NCBI GenBank assembly: GCA_002633005.1
Contig: NMRA01000231.1
Coordinates: 252,082 to 316,081, forward strand
DNA from: Phoronis australis
Lineage: Eukaryota > Phoronida > Phoronidae
Direction of reading: 5' to 3'
Length of the DNA stretch: 64,000 nucleotides
Below, piece after piece: positions 63,709 through 64,000 of the stretch. The notes below the pieces were generated by a model. That model searched no databases and was not told the DNA's origin. It saw only the letters and a list, made by a program, of their open reading frames with translations. The first letter of the stretch is position 1. Every line of letters begins with the position of its first letter. The translations under genes and the position numbers were made by a program.

Positions 63709-64000
63709 CTAAAATGAAAACACCGGACAAGGTACAAAAACGTGCATGAGTCACAATTTCCAAACGAACTTTAAAAAATGTACTACGGCAAAGTGAAGGC
63801 CTACTGGGCTGGCTTTATGAAAATCAGTTTGATGTTCTGGTGATGTTGAAATTGTTACTAGGCCTACTGCATAAATTTCCTACGTTACACCAGGGCAGTA
63901 GAAACGGGTTCGCGGTAATAATTTGAAATGTCAGATGGGGTTGAAACCTTGTGGCGACCGCAAGAGTTGAGAAATTGGCAACGATGGGGAGTGGGTGAAA
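63709..64000 (-). other. Intron of the BBE-type gene
   Basis: Non-coding as far as I can see, running to the window edge. No further exon of the oxidase is recognisable. Confidence 0.5.

Overview
This looks like 64 kb of nuclear DNA from a marine invertebrate, most likely a deuterostome (lancelet, hemichordate or echinoderm grade). The genes are split by GT-AG introns, several proteins read closest to vertebrate orthologues, the globin has the two classical intron positions, and the introns carry foldback elements, a tRNA-derived SINE and minisatellites. The species cannot be fixed from sequence alone. I rebuilt every gene by hand; in each multi-exon model the splice phases close exactly, so the whole CDS divides by three and ends in a stop.

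Layout, left to right: U2AF1 on + (1850-8204; the short first coding exon was not found). ETHE1 persulfide dioxygenase on - (13846-22575, 7 exons, probable long 3' UTR to about 10.07 kb). ANAPC13 on + (24828-25055), head to head with ETHE1 across a promoter with an E2F consensus. CCDC15 on - (27694-37686, 9 exons). TBRG1-like on + (37986-55011, 12 exons), head to head with CCDC15 across about 300 bp. A three-exon globin on - (57669-60136). The last exon of a berberine-bridge-type FAD oxidoreductase on -, cut by the right edge.

Roles are mostly housekeeping: 3' splice-site recognition (U2AF1), mitochondrial sulfide oxidation (ETHE1), cell-cycle ubiquitin ligase (ANAPC13), centriole scaffold (CCDC15), chromatin/growth control (TBRG1). 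They are not an operon. What links neighbours is shared divergent promoters.

Most unusual points: (1) intron 7 of CCDC15 holds a duplicated 1.25 kb block built of about 150 bp monomers, nearly all carrying a 15-mer that looks like the CTCF core motif, all in one orientation; a lone N lies exactly at the junction of the two copies. (2) The TBRG1 protein has an N-terminal HARE-HTH-like domain and an 83-residue Gln/Leu tract before the FYRN-FYRC core, which the human protein lacks as I recall it. (3) The globin has Gly at the distal E7 position and a CD-D region about ten residues short. (4) A foldback element family with a TCATGAAA-type terminal repeat is present in at least five copies, and a separate TA-flanked 1.3 kb non-autonomous element sits in TBRG1.
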